The notes beneath the pieces are model-generated. The model searched no databases and was not told the origin of the DNA. It saw only the letters and a list, made by a program, of their open reading frames with translations. Source: Caulobacteraceae bacterium (GTDB taxonomy: Bacteria > Pseudomonadota > Alphaproteobacteria > Caulobacterales > Caulobacteraceae). Taken from it: 12,341 nucleotides of DNA. The DNA lies in contig JACDGF010000023.1 in NCBI GenBank assembly GCA_013815405.1, positions 1-12,341 of the forward strand, read 5' to 3'. The translations under genes were made by a program, and so were the position numbers. How positions within the stretch are numbered: position 1 is the first letter of the stretch; each line of letters opens with the position of its first letter. Positions 1 to 6,622 of this stretch are shown piece after piece.

Positions 1-1208
1 ATCCGCACCCGCGCCACGGCCCCGGCGGGCGCCGCCTGGTTGTCGTAGGAGACGCCGGCGTTGGAAAGGGCGCTCTTGGCGATGTCGCAGGAAGTCGCGT
101 AACGGGCCTTGCCGGTGATGTCGAACTGCAGCGAGCACCGCGCCGGGTCGGCGATCACCACCGCCGGGGTACGCACTTGAGCCGCCTCCAGGGCCGGATT
201 GGCCAGATGGGTCATGGCGTGAAATCCGGGGAAGAAGGCCGCCAGAGCCAGGGCCATGCCGCCCCACATCACCCACTTGCGGCCGACCCTGTCCGACAGC
301 CAGGCGAAAAAGACATAGAGCGGCGCGCTGGCGACGGTGATCAGGACCAGCAGCTCGGTTCCGATGACCGGGTCGATCTTCAGGAACCGTTCGAGGAACA
401 CCTGTTCGGCGTAAAAGAACAGGGTGTACCACGCCGCGCCCTGGGCGCTCATGATGGCGATCAGCGCCACCAGCACGATCTTGAGGTTCTTCCATTGGCC
501 GAAGGCTTCGGCATAAGGGGCGCGGGTCTGGTTTCCCGCCGCTTTTAGACGAGCGAAGGCGGGGCTCTCGGTGAGTTTGAGCCGTATCCAGATCGAGATC
601 GCCAGCAGGCCGGCGGACAGCAGGAACGGCAGGCGCCAGCCCCCCGTCCAGCCGCCGTCGGTGAATCGCGCCTCGCCCATCAGGGCGCGGGCGGCGAAGA
701 TCACACCCAGCGCGCCCACCAGGCCGAACGCCGCCGAGGTCTGGATCCAGCCGGTCATCGCCCCGCGACGGCCCGCCGGCGCATGCTCGGCCACGAAGAT
801 CGCCGCCCCGCCGTACTCGCCGCCCAGCGCCGTGCCCTGGATGATCCGCATCGCGATCAGCAGCACCGGCGCGATCGGCCCCGCCTGGGCGTAGGTCGGC
901 AGAAGGCCGATGGCGAAGGTGGCGGCGCCCATCATCGTCACCGTGACCAGAAAGGCGCCTTTGCGCCCGATGCGGTCGCCCACCCGGCCGAAGATCAGGG
1001 CCCCCAGCGGCCGGAAGAAGAACCCCGCCCCGAACAGGGCCAGGGCCGCCAGCAGGCCAGACGTCGGATCCAGAGCCGAGAAGAAGTTCTTGGCGATGGT
1101 GGGGGCGAGGGTCCCGAAGACGAAGAAGTCGTACCACTCGAACGCCGTCCCCGCCGAAGAGGCGGCGATCACCGTGCGCATGGAGGCGGGGTGAGGGGAG
1201 ACCGTCAT
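1..1208 (-). CDS. MFS transporter, metabolite:H+ symporter (MHS) family, C-terminus beyond window
   Basis: Inner-membrane proton-coupled symporter of the MHS branch of the major facilitator superfamily, whose relatives import small carboxylates such as 2-oxoglutarate, shikimate or proline/betaine. The frame is open from an ATG at 1208 to the left edge (402 codons). Residues 21-31 (TAFEWYDFFVF) are the classic MHS first-helix signature. The MFS loop motif appears twice, as GDRIGRKG (residues 77-84) and SDRVGRKW (residues 305-312). Helices are evident through about residue 330. A polar stretch of roughly 60 residues (340-400) with cysteines 358 and 374 follows and is probably a periplasmic loop. 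I infer this loop from hydropathy. The gene lies 168 bp downstream of the glutaryl-CoA dehydrogenase gene on the same strand, so a dicarboxylate substrate is possible, but the sequence does not fix it. The last helices lie outside the window. Confidence 0.9.
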   Translation of the reverse strand, partial: MTVSPHPASMRTVIAASSAGTAFEWYDFFVFGTLAPTIAKNFFSALDPTSGLLAALALFGAGFFFRPLGALIFGRVGDRIGRKGAFLVTVTMMGAATFAIGLLPTYAQAGPIAPVLLIAMRIIQGTALGGEYGGAAIFVAEHAPAGRRGAMTGWIQTSAAFGLVGALGVIFAARALMGEARFTDGGWTGGWRLPFLLSAGLLAISIWIRLKLTESPAFARLKAAGNQTRAPYAEAFGQWKNLKIVLVALIAIMSAQGAAWYTLFFYAEQVFLERFLKIDPVIGTELLVLITVASAPLYVFFAWLSDRVGRKWVMWGGMALALAAFFPGFHAMTHLANPALEAAQVRTPAVVIADPARCSLQFDITGKARYATSCDIAKSALSNAGVSYDNQAAPAGAVARVR

Positions 1209-1211
1209 CGC

Positions 1212-1349
1212 CCCTCCCTCCCCTTCATGGGGAGGGTGGCCCGAAGGGCCGGGTGGGGAAGTGTGAAGGTCCCCAGGCGCTGGTGATGATCGAGACTCCC
1301 CCACCCGGATCGCTTCGCGATCGTCCCTCCCCATGAAGGGGAGGGAGGG
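1212..1349. repeat. Compound inverted repeat between gcdH and the MHS transporter
   Basis: A 25-bp arm at 1212-1236 is the exact reverse complement of 1325-1349. Each arm is itself nearly palindromic (CCCTCCCC/GGGGAGGG around a 5-base centre containing TTCAT or ATGAA). A second pair of 10-bp arms lies inside, at 1249-1258 (CCGGGTGGGG) and 1299-1308. Between outer and inner arms sit two small hairpins: GGCCC-GAA-GGGCC at 1238-1250 and GATCGC-TTC-GCGATC at 1308-1322. The whole could fold into a branched cruciform in DNA or a very stable RNA structure. It looks like a dispersed intergenic repeat of the kind common in Caulobacterales genomes. That family assignment is from memory and I cannot count other copies here. 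It may also attenuate or terminate transcription from gcdH into the transporter gene. Confidence 0.85.
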
Positions 1350-1376
1350 CCGAACCCCCCATTTCGGCCGGCACCC

Positions 1377-2567
1377 CTAGAACGCGCTCTCGCCGGTGAT
1401 GGCGCGGCCGAGGATCAGGGCGTGGACGTCGTGGGCGCCCTCATAGGTGTTCACCGTCTCCAGGTTCGCGGCGTGGCGCATCACATGGTATTCGCCGCTG
1501 ATGCCGTTGCCGCCGTGCATGTCTCGCGCGACGCGGGCGATGTCCAAGGCCTTGCCGCAGTTGTTGCGCTTCATCAGGCTGATCGCCTCTGGAACCCAGG
1601 CGCCCTGGTCGATGAGCCGGCCAAGGGCCAGCGCGCCTTCGTAGCCCAGCGCGATCTCGGTCATCATGTCGGCGAGCTTCTTCTGCACCAGCTGGCGCGC
1701 GCCGAGCGGCCGGCCGAAAACCTGGCGGGAGGCCACATAGTCGCGGGCGGCGTGCAGGCAGAACTCCGCCGCCCCCATCGCCCCCCAGGCGATGCCGTAG
1801 CGGGCCTTGTTGAGGCAGGAGAAGGGGCCCTTGAGGCCGCGCGCGTCCGGCAGCAGCGCGCCCTCGGGCACGAACACGTCGGCCAGCGCGATCTCGCCGG
1901 TGATGGAGGCGCGCAAGGAAAGCTTGTTCTCGATCTTCGGCGTGGTCAGGCCCTTCGCCCCCCGCTCGACCAGGAATCCGCGGATCACGCCGTCCAGCTT
2001 GGCCCACACCAGCGCCACGTCGGCGATCGGCGCGTTGGTGATCCACATCTTCGCGCCATTGAGGACGAAGCCGCCCTCCGCGGCCCGCGCGACCGTGCGC
2101 ATGGAGGCCGGGTCGGACCCGCCGTCCGCCTCGGTGAGGCCGAAGCAGCCGACGATCTCGCCCTTGGCCATGCCGGGCAGCCAGCGGCGCCGCTGCTCTT
2201 CCGAACCGAAGGCGTGGATCGGGTACATGACCAGGGAGGACTGCACGCTCATCGCCGAGCGGTAGCCGCTGTCCACCGCCTCGATCTCCCGCGCGATCAG
2301 GCCATAGGCGACATGGCTCACCCCCGCGCCGCCATAGGTTTCCGGAAGGGTCGCGCCCAGGAACCCCAGGGCGCCCATCTCGGTCATGATCTCGCGGTCG
2401 AAGCGTTCCTCGGCGTAGGCGCTCACCACCCGCGGCAGGAGCTTGTCGCGCGCATAGTCCCGCGCCGCCTCCCCGATCATCCGCTCGTCCTCGGTCAGCC
2501 GCGAGGCGAGGTCGAGGGGATCGTCCCAGCGGAAGGTCTTGGCGGTCTGGCCGGCGTCGAGGGCCAT
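1377..2567 (-). CDS. gcdH: Glutaryl-CoA dehydrogenase
   Basis: FAD-dependent cytoplasmic enzyme that oxidises and decarboxylates glutaryl-CoA to crotonyl-CoA in lysine and tryptophan degradation, passing electrons to electron-transfer flavoprotein. The protein is 396 residues, usual for the family. Residues 99-112 ([14 protein letters not shown]) match the glutaryl-CoA dehydrogenase substrate pocket, with Arg103 and Ser107 in the positions that bind the glutaryl carboxylate. The acyl-CoA dehydrogenase signature [13 protein letters not shown] is at 141-153 and the flavin-contacting WITN at 175-178. The catalytic base is Glu376 in NTYEGAHD, a context specific to this subfamily. The ATG at 2567 is preceded by GGGAGA at a suitable distance. 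The MHS transporter gene lies downstream on the same strand. No promoter was identified in the 82-bp gap to vapC. Confidence 0.95.
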   Translation of the reverse strand: MALDAGQTAKTFRWDDPLDLASRLTEDERMIGEAARDYARDKLLPRVVSAYAEERFDREIMTEMGALGFLGATLPETYGGAGVSHVAYGLIAREIEAVDSGYRSAMSVQSSLVMYPIHAFGSEEQRRRWLPGMAKGEIVGCFGLTEADGGSDPASMRTVARAAEGGFVLNGAKMWITNAPIADVALVWAKLDGVIRGFLVERGAKGLTTPKIENKLSLRASITGEIALADVFVPEGALLPDARGLKGPFSCLNKARYGIAWGAMGAAEFCLHAARDYVASRQVFGRPLGARQLVQKKLADMMTEIALGYEGALALGRLIDQGAWVPEAISLMKRNNCGKALDIARVARDMHGGNGISGEYHVMRHAANLETVNTYEGAHDVHALILGRAITGESAF

Positions 2568-2649
2568 GGCGATCGTCTCCCGAAGCGTTCCTTAGCCTTA
2601 TCGCGCGGCGCGCGGTGATCGCAAAGCGGCGAGCGCGCGCCATGGCGGC

Positions 2650-3051
2650 TCAACGCTCCGTCATCGCGGAGCACAATCCCAGGTGCTCGACGAAGGGATC
2701 GAAGTCCCGATCGCTGTAGAGCAGCGCGTAGTCGTCTTCGATGCACCGGGTGGCGATCAAGGTGTCGATCGTCTTGCGCACGGTCACGCCGCGAAGGCGG
2801 AGATCGCGGAAGTTGCGGGCGGCCTGGATTGCGATCCGCTCGCCGCCCACCTCGACGATTCTCAGGGAGGTCAGCAGGCGCAGGGCTCGATTGAAATCGC
2901 GCTCACGGGCGAAGCCTTGAAGGACTTCGGTAAGGACCACGTCCGCCGTGGCCAACGGCTCGAGGCCGAGCTTGGTGTCCAGCCGGTTCGCCTCGGCCGT
3001 GTCCACGCCTCGAAAGAAATCGATCCACACACTGGAATCGACCAGGATCAC
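2650..3051 (-). CDS. vapC: VapC-family PIN-domain toxin ribonuclease
   Basis: Toxin half of a type II toxin-antitoxin pair. VapC proteins are Mg2+-dependent endoribonucleases that cut tRNA or rRNA when not held by VapB. The protein is 133 residues, normal for the family, and covers the whole PIN domain. Conserved acidic residues are visible in order: Asp5 (ILVDSSVWIDFF), Glu42 (LTEVLQGF), Asp96 (KTIDTLIA), and Asp114/Asp116 near the end (YSDRDFDP). All active-site positions look intact, so the toxin is probably functional. It starts with GTG at 3051, and its first bases overlap the TGA of vapB (shared GTGA at 3048-3051), so translation is coupled to the antitoxin. The RNA target cannot be told from sequence. 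Confidence 0.93.
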   Translation of the reverse strand: MILVDSSVWIDFFRGVDTAEANRLDTKLGLEPLATADVVLTEVLQGFARERDFNRALRLLTSLRIVEVGGERIAIQAARNFRDLRLRGVTVRKTIDTLIATRCIEDDYALLYSDRDFDPFVEHLGLCSAMTER

Positions 3052-3242
3052 CGATCGGTTCTCATGGCTTCGAGATCCCCATCCCAGGGCAGGCCGCCGC
3101 GATGCCGCCGGATGTCGGCTTGGCGGCTCAATCGCAAGAGCGTCCTGAGCCCCAGCTCGACGGCTTCACGCTTGGTGTTCAGCCCGGTGGCTTGGAGCGT
3201 CTCCACCATCAGGCGGTCGTCGATCACGATGTTCGTCCTCAT
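3048..3242 (-). CDS. vapB: VapB-family antitoxin
   Basis: Antitoxin that neutralises the adjacent VapC and represses the shared promoter as a complex. The protein is 64 residues. The N-terminal MRTNIVIDDRLM is the typical DNA-binding ribbon strand of the ribbon-helix-helix VapB/MetJ-like group (DUF2191 type). Residues 15-38 supply the two helices. The C-terminal tail around LPWDGDLEAMR is the usual toxin-wrapping part of this group. The start is fixed by a perfect AGGAGG six bases before the ATG at 3242. The gene overlaps vapC by four bases. An 8-bp-armed palindrome covering the ribosome binding site and the edge of the start codon is the likely autoregulatory operator. Confidence 0.93.
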   Translation of the reverse strand: MRTNIVIDDRLMVETLQATGLNTKREAVELGLRTLLRLSRQADIRRHRGGLPWDGDLEAMRTDR

Positions 3243-3270
3243 GTGTATCCTCCTGACCAGGCATACACAT
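3241..3270. promoter_or_regulatory. Palindromic vapBC operator overlapping RBS and start codon
   Basis: Perfect inverted repeat: ATGTGTAT at 3241-3248 and ATACACAT at 3263-3270, separated by 14 bp. It encloses the AGGAGG ribosome binding site of vapB (3249-3254 on the minus strand), and its inner end includes two bases of the start codon. A possible minus-strand -35 TTGCGT (3288-3293) and -10 TATGTG (3266-3271), 16 bp apart, would place the distal arm on the -10. This is where a VapB ribbon-helix-helix dimer or VapBC complex would be expected to bind. The repeat is seen directly; its function is inferred. Confidence 0.7.
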
Positions 3271-3392
3271 AGCGGCTCGGCGGGGCGACGCAAGCCGATC
3301 GGGCGGCGCCCGGCGTAAAAACCCCACTTTCCCGTCGGCGCGGTCCGTGCCACGCTTCGCGGGTCACACCTTTCGCTCAGGGGGGAAATCAC

Positions 3393-4121
3393 ATGCGCAT
3401 GACTCAGCGGCTGGCGGCGGAATTCATCGGCACCTTGTGGCTGGTGCTGGGCGGGTGCGGGGCGGCGGTCCTGGACGCGGCCTTCCCGGGACTCGGGATC
3501 GGCTTCGCGGGCGTCGCCCTGGCCTTCGGGCTGACCGTGCTCACCATGGCCTATGCCGTGGGCCATGTGTCCGGCGCCCATTTCAATCCGGCCGTGACGG
3601 TCGGCCTGTGGGCGGGCGGGCGCTTCCCCCTGCGCGACACCATCCCCTACATCCTGGCCCAGGTGTTGGGCGGGATCGCCGGCGCGGGCGTCCTCTACCT
3701 CGTCGCCACCGGCCAAGCCGGCTTCGACATGGCTGGCGGCTTCGCCTCCAACGGCTATGGCGACCATTCGCCGGGCCACTATTCGATGATCGCCTGCGTC
3801 ATCACCGAGGTGGCCATGACCTTCGGCTTCCTGTTCGTCATTCTGGGATCGACCCACGGCAATGCGCCCAAGGGCTTCGCGCCGATCGCGATCGGCCTTT
3901 GCCTCACCCTGATCCACCTGATCAGCATTCCAGTGACCAACACCTCGGTCAATCCGGCGCGAAGCCTCGGCCCCGCCCTGTTCGAAGGCGGATGGGCGCT
4001 CCAGCAGTTGTGGCTCTTCTGGGCGGCGCCTCTGGTCGGCGCGGCCCTGGCCGGCGTCGCCTATCGCTGGGTCGGCGGAGCGGAGAACCCCGCCCCGGTG
4101 GATGTGCGCGGCGACAGCTAG
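3393..4121 (+). CDS. aqpZ: Aquaporin Z, water channel
   Basis: Inner-membrane channel for rapid osmotic water movement, of the MIP family. The protein is 242 residues, slightly longer than E. coli AqpZ. It carries both half-helix motifs, HFNPAVT (Asn65-Pro66-Ala67) and SVNPARS (Asn187-Pro188-Ala189). The selectivity-filter residues of the water-specific class are present: Phe45, His175, Thr184 and Arg190. This argues for an orthodox water channel and not a glycerol facilitator. The ATG at 3393 follows a purine-rich AGGGGGGAAA stretch. A second ATG two codons later could also serve. The gene stands alone, diverging from vapBC and converging with the membrane-protein gene at 4235-4729. Confidence 0.95.
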   Translation: MRMTQRLAAEFIGTLWLVLGGCGAAVLDAAFPGLGIGFAGVALAFGLTVLTMAYAVGHVSGAHFNPAVTVGLWAGGRFPLRDTIPYILAQVLGGIAGAGVLYLVATGQAGFDMAGGFASNGYGDHSPGHYSMIACVITEVAMTFGFLFVILGSTHGNAPKGFAPIAIGLCLTLIHLISIPVTNTSVNPARSLGPALFEGGWALQQLWLFWAAPLVGAALAGVAYRWVGGAENPAPVDVRGDS

Positions 4122-4145
4122 GGGACAGGATCTGACACGCGACAA

Positions 4146-4220
4146 CCGGTCGACCGGGCAGGCTGTCGAGCCGGCGAAGATCCGCTTCCCGGCGATGAGT
4201 CGAAGACGGGACCGACCCGT
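4146..4220. terminator. Cluster of three hairpins between convergent genes, possible bidirectional terminator
   Basis: Three dyads follow aqpZ. A perfect 12-bp palindrome CCGGTCGACCGG lies at 4146-4157. A stem of GCCGG/CCGGC plus GAAG/CTTC with one bulged C lies at 4170-4193. ACGGG-ACCGA-CCCGT lies at 4206-4220. No T-run follows any of them, so this is not a canonical intrinsic terminator. The position between convergent genes is what suggests a role in termination or 3'-end protection. Confidence 0.35.
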
Positions 4221-4234
4221 TGCAGACCTTCGTC

Positions 4235-4729
4235 TCACCGCGCCCACGGAGCAAAAGCGGCCACAGCAACAGCGATGAACCCTACCGGGACCGAGACTGT
4301 AGCGCATTGAAGGAGTCCACGGTTCGCGCTTGCGAAGGAGACGTGGGTGCCCGCCATGGCCGCGTCGTTCGCCCGGCGGAGCGGCGGCAAAAGCCAGCTC
4401 ACAAGATTGGCCATCAGCGCGCCAAGCGGTGATGCGATGAGTGCTGCTCCGACTGTTACGTAAATCGCGGTAGCGCCTACGATACGCCGTCCTATACCTT
4501 CGAGACTATTAAGGCGGATGAAGGCCACGAAGACCAAGCCCCCTATTGCGAGGACAAACACGTATAGCGCAAGCATTTCGACACCCCGCACCCACGACGG
4601 CAGCCGGCCCTTGGCCGTGCGGCTTTCGCGATAGTCCGCTGTCCAACGGCGAAGCCGAACCAACAATAGGAGAGCGATCAGCAGCAGCCCCAAGAGCGCA
4701 AACGACCAGACGATTTCCGCAAATGACAT
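4235..4729 (-). CDS. Hypothetical four-helix membrane protein
   Basis: I do not recognise this protein. From the ATG at 4729 it is 164 residues with four probable membrane helices: about 5-25, 50-72, 82-112 and 142-163. The loop after helix 1 (residues 24-49) is strongly basic, with RLRRW and RGR motifs, and should face the cytoplasm. No catalytic motif or signal peptide is visible. An upstream in-frame ATG at 4795 would add 22 residues. I prefer the inner start because the added stretch is not hydrophobic and resembles no known domain, although the ribosome binding site before 4729 is weak. Base composition is visibly less GC-biased than in the neighbours, and codon choice is less strict, which suggests acquired or lineage-specific DNA. 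It converges with aqpZ and follows the TRIC-type gene on the same strand after a 114-bp gap. Confidence 0.65.
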   Translation of the reverse strand: MSFAEIVWSFALLGLLLIALLLLVRLRRWTADYRESRTAKGRLPSWVRGVEMLALYVFVLAIGGLVFVAFIRLNSLEGIGRRIVGATAIYVTVGAALIASPLGALMANLVSWLLPPLRRANDAAMAGTHVSFASANRGLLQCATVSVPVGFIAVAVAAFAPWAR

Positions 4730-4843
4730 TTTGAATGAGCCCCGCCGAACCAGAGGTAAAGTCTCGCAGGATTGGGCATGTCCGCAACCACCCATAGCCG
4801 AAGTTTGCCATGTCCGCTGACCGGCATGGGCGTCGCGACATGG

Positions 4844-5464
4844 TCACGCCGCGCTGGGTAGGTTCCAGTGGAACCAGACGGCCGCGATGCGCAGGGCGAA
4901 GCAGGCGAGGCCGCCCAGGCCGGCCGCCCAGCCGTTCGCCAGGCCCAGCCGGCGGCCGGCCACCATCACCAGGGCGCCGGCCAGGGCGGCGGTGGCGTAG
5001 ATGTCGGCGTAGAGCACGCTGGGCGCCTGGTTCAGCAACAGATCGCGCGCCACCCCGCCGCCGACCGCCGTCACCCCGCCCATGAGGATCGCCGCCAGGG
5101 CGTTGAGGCCGTAGCCCAGCGCCTTCTGCGCTCCGGCGATCGCGAACAGGGCAAGGCCCGCGGCGTCCAGCCCGGTCAGGAGGGCGCCGGGTATCCGATG
5201 CACGACCTCATGAAAGAGGAGGGCCGCGACGCCGGCGGCGAAGGCGGTTGCCGGATAGCGCCAGTCGCGCAGCGCCTGGGGCGGCGCGGCGTCGATCAGG
5301 AGGTCGCGAAGGATGCCGCCTCCCAGGGACGCCGCGAAGGAGATCACCAGGACGCCGAGCAGATCGAGGCGGGCGTCCATGGCCCGCCCCGCCCCCTGAA
5401 GGGCGAAGACGAAGGTCCCGGCCAGGTCGAGAACGAAGATCAGGCGGCTCGAACGCGGCGTCAT
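4844..5464 (-). CDS. TRIC-type (UPF0126) cation channel family protein
   Basis: Small inner-membrane protein of the UPF0126 family (E. coli YicG/YadS type), the prokaryotic relatives of TRIC channels. Solved bacterial members are trimeric monovalent-cation channels. The protein is 206 residues with about seven hydrophobic helices in two internal repeats. Each repeat carries the hallmark glycine motif: GGGILRDLL at 48-56 and GGGVARDLL at 135-143. The ATG at 5464 is chosen because the hydrophobic first helix starts just after it and GGAG lies upstream. Longer in-frame starts near 5587 would add a non-hydrophobic tail overlapping the VOC gene. The gene is divergent from the VOC gene, with an 88-bp gap between start codons. 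The physiological ion in this organism is not shown by sequence. Confidence 0.88.
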   Translation of the reverse strand: MTPRSSRLIFVLDLAGTFVFALQGAGRAMDARLDLLGVLVISFAASLGGGILRDLLIDAAPPQALRDWRYPATAFAAGVAALLFHEVVHRIPGALLTGLDAAGLALFAIAGAQKALGYGLNALAAILMGGVTAVGGGVARDLLLNQAPSVLYADIYATAALAGALVMVAGRRLGLANGWAAGLGGLACFALRIAAVWFHWNLPSAA

Positions 5465-5552
5465 GGGCGGCTCCGTTGAACTTCCTCGAGATCGGTTGCC
5501 CCGCGTCCGGCCGGGGGCGTAGGACGTGGCGGGCAAGGCAGGGACAAGGGCC

Positions 5553-6002
5553 ATGGAAGTCAACGGCGTCGCCCACATCTTCATCACCGCCGGCGATTTC
5601 GCGCGGTCGCGGGCCTTCTATCGGCGACTCCTGCCGTTCCTGGGGCTGAAGCCGGTGATGGACGCCGCCGGAACCTACTATTGCGTCGGCGGGCGGACGG
5701 GGTTCGGCGTGCGCGCCCGGCCGAGCGGCGCGGCGGAGGAGCGCTTCGACCAGGGCCGCGTCGGCCTGCACCACGCCTGCTTTCGCGTGCGCGAGCGCGA
5801 GGAGGTCGACGAGGCCCATGCCTTCCTCGCCTCGATCGGCGCGGCCATTGTCCATCCGCCGAAGGAGGACGATTGGGCGCCGGGCTATTATTCGGTCCTC
5901 TTCGAGGATCCCGACGGCGTCCGCCTGGAAATCAATCACGTTCCCGGCCAGGGCCTCCTCGCGCCCGGCGGATCGGGACATCTGGGCGGGAACTGGAGCT
6001 GA
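5553..6002 (+). CDS. VOC (glyoxalase/dioxygenase-fold) family protein
   Basis: Single-module member of the vicinal oxygen chelate superfamily, which includes glyoxalase I, methylmalonyl-CoA epimerase and fosfomycin-resistance proteins. The protein is 149 residues with two beta-alpha-beta-beta-beta halves. Likely metal ligands are His8 (GVAHIFI), His73 or His74 (GLHHACF) and Glu126 (VRLEINH). The ATG at 5553 fits the start of the first strand. A GTG at 5526 would add nine residues. The TGA overlaps the ATG of the next gene (TGATG), so it is the first gene of a coupled run with a MaoC hydratase and an acyl-CoA dehydrogenase. That context hints at a CoA-ester or aldehyde substrate, but the specific reaction is not recognisable. 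Confidence 0.87.
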   Translation: MEVNGVAHIFITAGDFARSRAFYRRLLPFLGLKPVMDAAGTYYCVGGRTGFGVRARPSGAAEERFDQGRVGLHHACFRVREREEVDEAHAFLASIGAAIVHPPKEDDWAPGYYSVLFEDPDGVRLEINHVPGQGLLAPGGSGHLGGNWS

Positions 6003-6523
6003 TGGTCCAGAACTGGAAGCAGGTCGGCCCCCAGCGATATCGCGAGAGCTTCGGCCGCTATTTCGAGGATTTCCAGGTCGGCGACGTCTATGAGCACCGG
6101 CCGGGCAAGACGGTGCTGGAATCCGACAACCACCTCTTTACCCTGCTCACCCTCAACACCCACCCCCTGCATTTCGACGCCGAATACGCCAAGGCCAGCG
6201 AGTTCGGCCGCAACCTGGTGGTCAGCACCTACACCCTGGCCCTCCTCATCGGCATGAGCGTCACCGATTGTTCGCAAAAGGCGATCGCCAACCTGGGCAT
6301 GGACGAGGTGAGGTTCACCGCTCCGGTGTTCGCCGGCGACACCCTCTATGCCGAGAGCGAAGTTCTCTCGAAGCGCGAGTCCAAAAGCCGGCCCGGCCAG
6401 GGGGTCGTCACCATCCGCACCTTGGGCAAGAACCAGCGCGGCGAGGCGGTCTGCACGTTTCGCCGCGACATGTTGATCCCGGCCAGGGGCCAATCGGTGG
6501 AAGACCGCCTGGAGACCTATTGA
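6002..6523 (+). CDS. MaoC-family acyl-CoA hydratase/dehydratase (mesaconyl/itaconyl-CoA hydratase-like)
   Basis: Hot-dog-fold enzyme of 173 residues, expected to add or remove water from an enoyl-CoA. The N-terminal RYFEDFQVGDVYEHRPGKT (about 19-37) and the later MDEVRFTAPVFAGDTLYAES are typical of MaoC dehydratases. They most resemble, from memory, the group that includes Mycobacterium tuberculosis Rv2499c and mesaconyl-CoA hydratases. The catalytic segment reads LNTHPLHFD (51-59). His57 is present, but the position usually held by the catalytic Asp in (R)-specific hydratases is Asn52. The ATG shares one base with the VOC stop codon. The acyl-CoA dehydrogenase gene lies 99 bp downstream, a pairing also seen in short branched-chain acyl-CoA degradation clusters. 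The exact substrate is unknown. Confidence 0.88.
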   Translation: MVQNWKQVGPQRYRESFGRYFEDFQVGDVYEHRPGKTVLESDNHLFTLLTLNTHPLHFDAEYAKASEFGRNLVVSTYTLALLIGMSVTDCSQKAIANLGMDEVRFTAPVFAGDTLYAESEVLSKRESKSRPGQGVVTIRTLGKNQRGEAVCTFRRDMLIPARGQSVEDRLETY

Positions 6524-6621
6524 TGACGTTCCCGGTGCGCGAGCGGCCAGGGCATCGAATGAAGGCCACCGGCCGGGAGCGCCAAAGAGCGGCCGGCGAG
6601 ATCCTGAGGGGCTATTGGTGA
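6523..6621 (+). CDS. Possible 32-residue ORF bridging the MaoC and acyl-CoA dehydrogenase genes
   Basis: An ATG at 6523 shares its A with the MaoC stop codon (TGATG). The frame runs 32 codons to a TGA that ends one base before the acyl-CoA dehydrogenase ATG. The predicted peptide is very basic (many Arg, with Lys and His) and has no hydrophobic segment or known motif. It exactly fills the gap between the two genes, which suits either a small protein or a translated spacer that couples ribosomes from one gene to the next. It could also be chance, because long open frames are common at this GC content. No homologue is known to me. Confidence 0.25.
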   Translation: MTFPVRERPGHRMKATGRERQRAAGEILRGYW

Positions 6622-6622
6622 G

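Noticed and set aside
1422..2618. Plus-strand open frame of nearly 400 codons opposite gcdH
   Set aside because: The opposite strand encodes an unmistakable glutaryl-CoA dehydrogenase. The plus frame gives an Arg/Gly/Ala/His-rich sequence with no domain, a usual by-product of high GC.
3048..4307. Minus-strand frame of about 420 codons running across aqpZ into vapB
   Set aside because: Only the last 64 codons (vapB) are real, judged by the AGGAGG and family match. The rest lies antisense to aqpZ and has no recognisable domain.
4777..4820. Repeated CATGTCCGC words between the TRIC and membrane-protein genes
   Set aside because: Two nine-base copies only, with no regular spacing or symmetry; not enough for a repeat element or operator.
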